A stretch of DNA of 26,695 nucleotides, taken from assembly GCA_046596055.1 (NCBI GenBank), contig JBKJNH010000191.1:1-26695 (forward strand), given 5' to 3'. The notes below the pieces were generated by a model that was given only the letters and a program-made list of their open reading frames with translations, made no database searches and was not told the origin of the DNA. Numbering within the stretch: the stretch's first letter is position 1; every line of letters starts with the position of its first letter. Positions 23,713-26,695 of this stretch are shown here, in pieces. The position numbers were made by a program, and so were the translations under genes. The stretch comes from JANPEF01 sp046596055. GTDB taxonomy: Bacteria > Eisenbacteria > RBG-16-71-46 > DASYSL01.

Positions 23713-24218
23713 CGGGAGGTGTTGGCGCCCACGGAGCCCGCGGTGGCGGCGAATCGTCGCCGCACCTGCTCCTGTCGGTAGCCGAAGATCCGATCGAGCT
23801 GCACCCGCACCAGCGGGTGCGCCGCGTCCCCGACGGCGCCGAACGGCAGCCGGTAGCGCACCTCGTCGTCGATCACGGTGCCGTGACCGTCCTGTGTGGG
23901 TGTCAACGTGTGGGTGTGGATCCACTGCGCGTACGGTCCCGCGATCTGCTCGTCGATGAATCGATGCGGCGGATCCCACAGCGCGATCCGCGTGCGCCAC
24001 CGGATCGGCATCCCCCACAGGCTCAGGCGGTACTCGAGCAGCGCGCCCTCGCGCATCTCGATCGGCAGCGGGGTCTCGATCCGGAAGCGCAACTCGGGCG
24101 GCGTGATCGCCTCGAGGTTGCCCGCGTCGGCGAAGAACGCAAAGACCTCCTCGCGGGGGCGCGGCAGGACGAGGTGCGTGGTCAGGATGCGTTCGCGGGC
24201 GTGACGCAACGGGTTCAT
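23709..24218 (-). CDS. SRPBCC-fold (START/polyketide cyclase-like) protein
   Basis: A 169-residue soluble protein of the SRPBCC ligand-binding superfamily. It shows the usual opening strand and helix (LVLPRPREEVFAFFADAGNL), the conserved ITPPELRFRIETP, the strand ALLEYRLSLWGMPIRWRTRI, and DPPHRFIDEQIAGPYAQWIH. Members of this subgroup are annotated as cyclase/dehydrase or CoxG-like proteins, mostly without known substrate. The ATG at 24218 is preferred; an in-frame GTG three codons upstream is possible. There is no ribosome binding site, and a TAGACT element lies 9 nt upstream, so the transcript may be nearly leaderless. It ends tail to tail with the porin gene. Confidence 0.86.
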   Translation of the reverse strand: MNPLRHARERILTTHLVLPRPREEVFAFFADAGNLEAITPPELRFRIETPLPIEMREGALLEYRLSLWGMPIRWRTRIALWDPPHRFIDEQIAGPYAQWIHTHTLTPTQDGHGTVIDDEVRYRLPFGAVGDAAHPLVRVQLDRIFGYRQEQVRRRFAATAGSVGANTSR

Positions 24219-24258
24219 GGTGCGCACAGTCTAGCCGGTCCGGTCCCGTCGTGGATCG

Positions 24259-24302
24259 CACGTGCAGAACCGCATGCGCCGGGGCATGTGATTCTGCACG
24301 TG
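24259..24302. repeat. 44-bp imperfect palindrome between SRPBCC gene and cytochrome remnant
   Basis: CACGTGCAGAA (24259-24269) is perfectly repeated in inverse as TTCTGCACGTG (24292-24302). The interior (24271-24277 with 24284-24290) pairs for another 7 bp after one mismatch, with a six-base loop. The total is 18 paired positions. The right arm lies inside the cytochrome c remnant. Confidence 0.7.
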
Positions 24303-24407
24303 AACACGCGGCTGCGGGAGGTCAAGGAGCTGCAGAGCAAGGAGCCGGCAGTCAACTGCACGACGTGTCACCAGGGGCAAATCAAGCCGGCGCATCACCT
24401 GAAGTAG
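24288..24407 (+). pseudogene. C-terminal remnant of a c-type cytochrome (single CTTCH motif)
   Basis: A frame of 39 codons reads VILHVNTRLREVKELQ, then VNCTTCHQGQIKPAHHLK and a stop. The CxxCH haem motif followed by QG and a Pro is the pattern of the last haem site in the photosynthetic-reaction-centre-type cytochrome c family. In that family HVN-like residues and a helix come just before the motif. Nothing upstream in this frame looks like the rest of such a protein: there is no signal peptide and no other CxxCH, and the 5' end runs into the palindrome. A GTG at 24288 could start a 39-residue peptide, but without a signal sequence the haem could not be attached. I read it as a gene fragment left by deletion or rearrangement. 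Confidence 0.55.
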
Positions 24408-24424
24408 CGCGGAGAGGAACAACG

Positions 24425-24445
24425 GTCGCGGGCGTTGCCCGCGAC
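24425..24445 (-). terminator. Hairpin terminator directly after the BoxB/PaaA-like gene
   Basis: GTCGCGGGC (24425-24433) pairs perfectly with GCCCGCGAC (24437-24445) over 9 bp around a three-base loop. It starts 1 nt after the stop codon of the minus-strand gene and is followed on that strand by CGTTGTTCC. Confidence 0.65.
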
Positions 24446-24446
24446 A

Positions 24447-25847
24447 TCAGGGCGCGTGGTACGTCGGCCCGCCCGGTCCGCTGGTCGAGGGCGGCGGCTC
24501 GTTCGCGGCGATCTTCGGCAGCTTCTCGACCGCGTTCGCGTCGTCGGTGTCGACCCAGCGCACGCCCTTGGAGCAGGGGCAGACGGACTCGGCGCGGCGC
24601 TTCATCACCGGCGACTTCATCGCGGCTTCCTCGCGCGTGGTTTCTCCCGCGGCGACGCGCCGGATCTGGTCGCGGTACAGCATCATGTCGCGGCTCGCCA
24701 GGTAGGCCGGTGGCAGCACCGCGGCGAGGTGGCGCACGTACTCCTCGACGTCGGTGAAGGCGTCGCCCTCGACCGAGACCATGCGAAACGCGGGGTCGCC
24801 GCGACGGCGGAAGAACTCGCGGTGCGGCATCTTGAGGACTTCCTCGTACTGCGTGCCCTCGACCGCGGTGCGCTCGCGCAGGATCGTGGCCAGCAGGCGC
24901 TCGACGTCGGCGGGCGATTTCGACGGAAAGCGCGCGCGCAGGAAGCGCAGGTTGAGGTCGTGCAGCAGCTTCGCGACCTCGTTCCAGTACTTGAGCTGGG
25001 CCTCGCCGTTCTTCATGTCCTTGAAACCGAGCTTCATGTTCTTCTCGCCGCCGCGCTCATCGCCGAACATCTCGAGCCCGCGCGGGATCCACTTGTTGAG
25101 CGACTGCTGGATCTGCTTCGGCGTGATGAACCCATCGCCCTGCGCGGCGGCCTCGAGCCAGCGGCGCAGCGGGACGACGCCGGTGGCGAGGTGGAAGGCC
25201 TCCTCGCGGAGCATCGGCGCCATCGACTGCGCGAACGGGCGATAGGCGCACACCTTCTGCATGGTGAGCTGGTACTTGCCGACGCGGTCGATCACGCCCG
25301 AGAACACGACGTTGTCGACGAACGAGTCGTACGGCAGGTTGAACGCCTCCAGCACGTGCGTGCCCGTCTCCATCTGCAGCACGTCCTCGACCATGTCCTC
25401 GGTCTTGACGCCGCCGGAGAGCTTGTCCCAATTGCGGCTCGTGAGCATGTGGAACATCTGGTAGCCGTGGCGCAGCTCCTCGGCCATCACGCGCAGCACC
25501 CAGAACTTGTCCTGGTCCGAAGGCGAGCGGTCGATCGTCACCTGGTGCTGCTGGATCGAGCCGAACTCGGTCGAGGCCTGGGCACGAATGATGCCAAGAA
25601 TCTGCTTCGCCTGCTCCTCGGACAGCTCGGAAGGGTCCTCGGCCTTGGGCGCACCGGCGTGGTCGCCCAGCTCCTGAACGCGCGAGGTCGAGAGATCCAT
25701 CTTGGCGCACAGGCAGAACTTGTCGTCGGCCGGGAAGTGCTTGTCCCAGTACTTGTCGAGGATCGGCAGGTCCTGGAAGTTGTGCTTCACCCAGTGCGCG
25801 ATCGCATCCTCGTACTTCTTCGGGATGTTCGTGGTCTCGATGTTCAC
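24447..25847 (-). CDS. BoxB/PaaA-family di-iron protein (putative aromatic acyl-CoA epoxidase component)
   Basis: A 466-residue ferritin-fold protein of the phenylacetyl-CoA/benzoyl-CoA epoxidase superfamily. Likely iron ligands: E94 in QASTEFGSIQQHQ, E124 and H127 in MAEELRHGYQ, E167 or D178 in the third helix, and E216 with H219 in REEAFHL, giving two ExxH elements. The segment YRPFAQSMAPMLREEAFHL closely follows the corresponding stretch of PaaA, while the length (about 470) is that of BoxB. Two CxC pairs are unusual: C45/C47 in FCLCAK and C423/C425 in a C-terminal tail (VCPCSKG). The GTG start overlaps the acetyltransferase stop (GTGA). The reductase partner BoxA and the lyase BoxC are not in view. 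The reaction, epoxidation of an aromatic CoA ester with O2, is inferred from the family. Confidence 0.82.
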   Translation of the reverse strand: MNIETTNIPKKYEDAIAHWVKHNFQDLPILDKYWDKHFPADDKFCLCAKMDLSTSRVQELGDHAGAPKAEDPSELSEEQAKQILGIIRAQASTEFGSIQQHQVTIDRSPSDQDKFWVLRVMAEELRHGYQMFHMLTSRNWDKLSGGVKTEDMVEDVLQMETGTHVLEAFNLPYDSFVDNVVFSGVIDRVGKYQLTMQKVCAYRPFAQSMAPMLREEAFHLATGVVPLRRWLEAAAQGDGFITPKQIQQSLNKWIPRGLEMFGDERGGEKNMKLGFKDMKNGEAQLKYWNEVAKLLHDLNLRFLRARFPSKSPADVERLLATILRERTAVEGTQYEEVLKMPHREFFRRRGDPAFRMVSVEGDAFTDVEEYVRHLAAVLPPAYLASRDMMLYRDQIRRVAAGETTREEAAMKSPVMKRRAESVCPCSKGVRWVDTDDANAVEKLPKIAANEPPPSTSGPGGPTYHAP

Positions 25848-26278
25848 AGCGTCATCTCCAGGGCCGTCAGCGGGCTGGGGCCGAAGCCGAGGGCCGCGAG
25901 GAACTTTGCGTTGTCGGTCTGCGATGCGTCGACGAACGTGCGCAGGTGCTTCGCGCCCGTTCCGGCGAAGTGCGCGGCGAGCGCGTCGAACAACTGCCGG
26001 GCGATTCCCTTGCCGCGATGGTCGGGGTCGACGCCGAAGCGCTCGATCCAGCCAGAACGCTCCTCGAGGCCGAACTCGCCGCCCCGAATGTCGCCCAGCA
26101 TGAAGCCGACGACCTGGTCGCCGAGGAGGGCCACGCGCGAGCTCTCGGGATCGCGGCGCAGGTAGTAGGCGACGCGATCCTCCCAGAACTCGGGCCGATA
26201 CACGCCGCCGACCTTCTCGTCGATGCGGGTGATGTCCTCGATATCGGTGTCGGAAAGGGTCCGAACGGTGATTTTCAC
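25844..26278 (-). CDS. GNAT-family N-acetyltransferase
   Basis: A 144-residue acetyltransferase of the GNAT fold. It opens ITVRTLSDTDIEDITRIDE, the typical first strand and helix, and has the acetyl-CoA-binding motif A in RFGVDPDHRGKGIARQLFDAL, where R-G-K-G-I-A fits Q/RxxGxG/A. FVDASQTDNAKFLAALGF near the end matches motif B of RimI-like enzymes. The substrate is unknown. The GTG at 26278 is the most likely start because the domain begins there. There is no strong ribosome binding site. It is translationally coupled to the BoxB/PaaA-like gene by a 4 bp overlap, which suggests that it modifies or regulates that enzyme or its pathway. Confidence 0.86.
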   Translation of the reverse strand: MKITVRTLSDTDIEDITRIDEKVGGVYRPEFWEDRVAYYLRRDPESSRVALLGDQVVGFMLGDIRGGEFGLEERSGWIERFGVDPDHRGKGIARQLFDALAAHFAGTGAKHLRTFVDASQTDNAKFLAALGFGPSPLTALEMTL

Positions 26279-26348
26279 GACTTCAAGGTACCACAGGGGA
26301 ACCGGGGACGGCACCGGGGCGGCCCTTCCGCGGCCCCCGACTTCTCCC

Positions 26349-26376
26349 TTGCAGCAACTGGGCGCCCGGGGATAAC
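26349..26376 (+). promoter_or_regulatory. Possible promoter for the right-edge crotonase gene
   Basis: TTGCAG (26349-26354) and GATAAC (26371-26376) are 16 nt apart, about 120 nt before the ATG at 26496. Both match the consensus only partly. Confidence 0.3.
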
Positions 26377-26443
26377 GTTTCCTTGACCGAGGGAGTGGAG
26401 TCGGTGGCTCCTCCGCAAGCAACCGCATCCCGGGCCCCCACAC

Positions 26444-26467
26444 CGAGGGGCCTGGAACCACCCCTCG
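26444..26467. repeat. Inverted repeat in the divergent intergenic region
   Basis: CGAGGGG (26444-26450) and CCCCTCG (26461-26467) are perfect inverse copies separated by 10 nt. They lie between the acetyltransferase and crotonase genes, 29 nt before the latter's start. The spacing suits either a regulator site or an RNA hairpin in the leader. Confidence 0.4.
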
Positions 26468-26495
26468 ATCACTCTTTCCCGCGACACCCCCGCCC

Positions 26496-26695
26496 ATGAG
26501 CGACCCGACCCGCCCCATCCCCGCCGCCGACCTCGTGCTCGTCGAGCGCCGCGACGGCGTGGCCTTCGTACGTCTCAACCGCCCGCCGTTGCACATCCTC
26601 GATGTCGCGACCAACCGTGCGCTCGCCGCGGCGTTGCGCGCGCTCGCCGCGGGCGAAGCCGCAAACGGCCTGCGCGCCGTGGTGCTCGGCTCGCA
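26496..26695 (+). CDS. Enoyl-CoA hydratase/crotonase-family protein, partial (dienoyl-CoA hydratase-like start)
   Basis: The first 66 residues of a crotonase-fold protein; the rest lies beyond the right edge. After a short leader it shows the family opening VLVERRDGVAFVRLNRP followed by PPLHILDVATNRAL and a strand LRAVVLGS just before the first oxyanion segment. The PPL-x-ILD pattern recalls PPLNVLD of cyclohexa-1,5-diene-1-carbonyl-CoA hydratases and related enzymes of aromatic-CoA breakdown, with His in place of Asn. The ATG at 26496 is a reasonable start, without a clear Shine-Dalgarno sequence. It is divergent from the acetyltransferase and BoxB/PaaA-like operon, so they may share regulation. 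The active-site Glu residues cannot be checked here. Confidence 0.82.
   Translation, partial: MSDPTRPIPAADLVLVERRDGVAFVRLNRPPLHILDVATNRALAAALRALAAGEAANGLRAVVLGS

Noticed and set aside
24435..26165. Plus-strand open frame opposite the BoxB/PaaA-like and acetyltransferase genes
   Set aside because: No domain, biased composition and a strong minus-strand gene pair with overlap. Shadow frame.

Overview
The window is high-GC, gene-dense DNA with short intergenic gaps, many 1-4 bp gene overlaps and frequent GTG/TTG starts. It encodes a signal-peptide outer-membrane beta-barrel protein ending in Phe, a cupredoxin and O2-type di-iron enzymes, so the host is most likely a diderm, aerobic or facultative, environmental bacterium. 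The phylum cannot be fixed from this sequence. I see no tRNA, rRNA, CRISPR array, transposase or integrase.

Layout. (1) 1-2.8 kb: an M20 amidohydrolase cut by the left edge, a CorA-type Mg2+ transporter, a DCC-family redox protein and a small secreted protein. (2) 2.95-5.7 kb: two tandem paralogous secreted proteins, each with a signal peptide, a short helical domain, a block of about 80 residues that is very rich in tyrosine, and a different low-complexity tail. I do not recognise the family. (3) 5.8-8.9 kb: a tightly coupled operon of a DUF4126 membrane protein, an aquaporin-like channel, a thiol-dependent arsenate reductase, an AhpD-like protein and the radical SAM protein ArsS. This is an arsenic detoxification and organoarsenical set with no ArsM methyltransferase or ArsR regulator in view. 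(4) 8.9-11.2 kb, minus strand: a GAF sensor histidine kinase, a one-helix membrane protein and a SpoIIAA/STAS-like protein, each joined to the next by a TGATG overlap. (5) 11.4-15.8 kb: 3-hydroxyacyl-CoA dehydrogenase, aldehyde dehydrogenase, thiolase and enoyl-CoA hydratase, behind a good promoter and closed by a strong terminator. (6) 16-19.9 kb: stress and redox genes: ferritin-like protein, DinB, OsmC, a conserved hypothetical, a fused YjdI-CDGSH iron-sulfur protein, a thioredoxin-fold protein and dodecin. (7) 20-23.7 kb: a coupled trio of cupredoxin, Cache/HAMP histidine kinase and outer-membrane porin-like protein. (8) 23.7-26.7 kb: an SRPBCC protein, a remnant of a c-type cytochrome next to a long palindrome, a GNAT acetyltransferase coupled to a BoxB/PaaA-family di-iron protein, and the start of a divergent crotonase-family gene.

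Working together. Regions 5 and 8 can be read as parts of one aromatic-CoA route: ring epoxidation by the di-iron enzyme, crotonase steps, aldehyde oxidation, then beta-oxidation and thiolysis. That link is inference. Region 7 looks like a periplasmic copper or redox sensing unit tied to an outer-membrane channel. The items most worth following are the twin tyrosine-rich proteins, the arsenic operon with its altered aquaporin motif, the kinase-STAS operon, the cupredoxin-kinase-porin trio, and the palindrome beside the cytochrome remnant.
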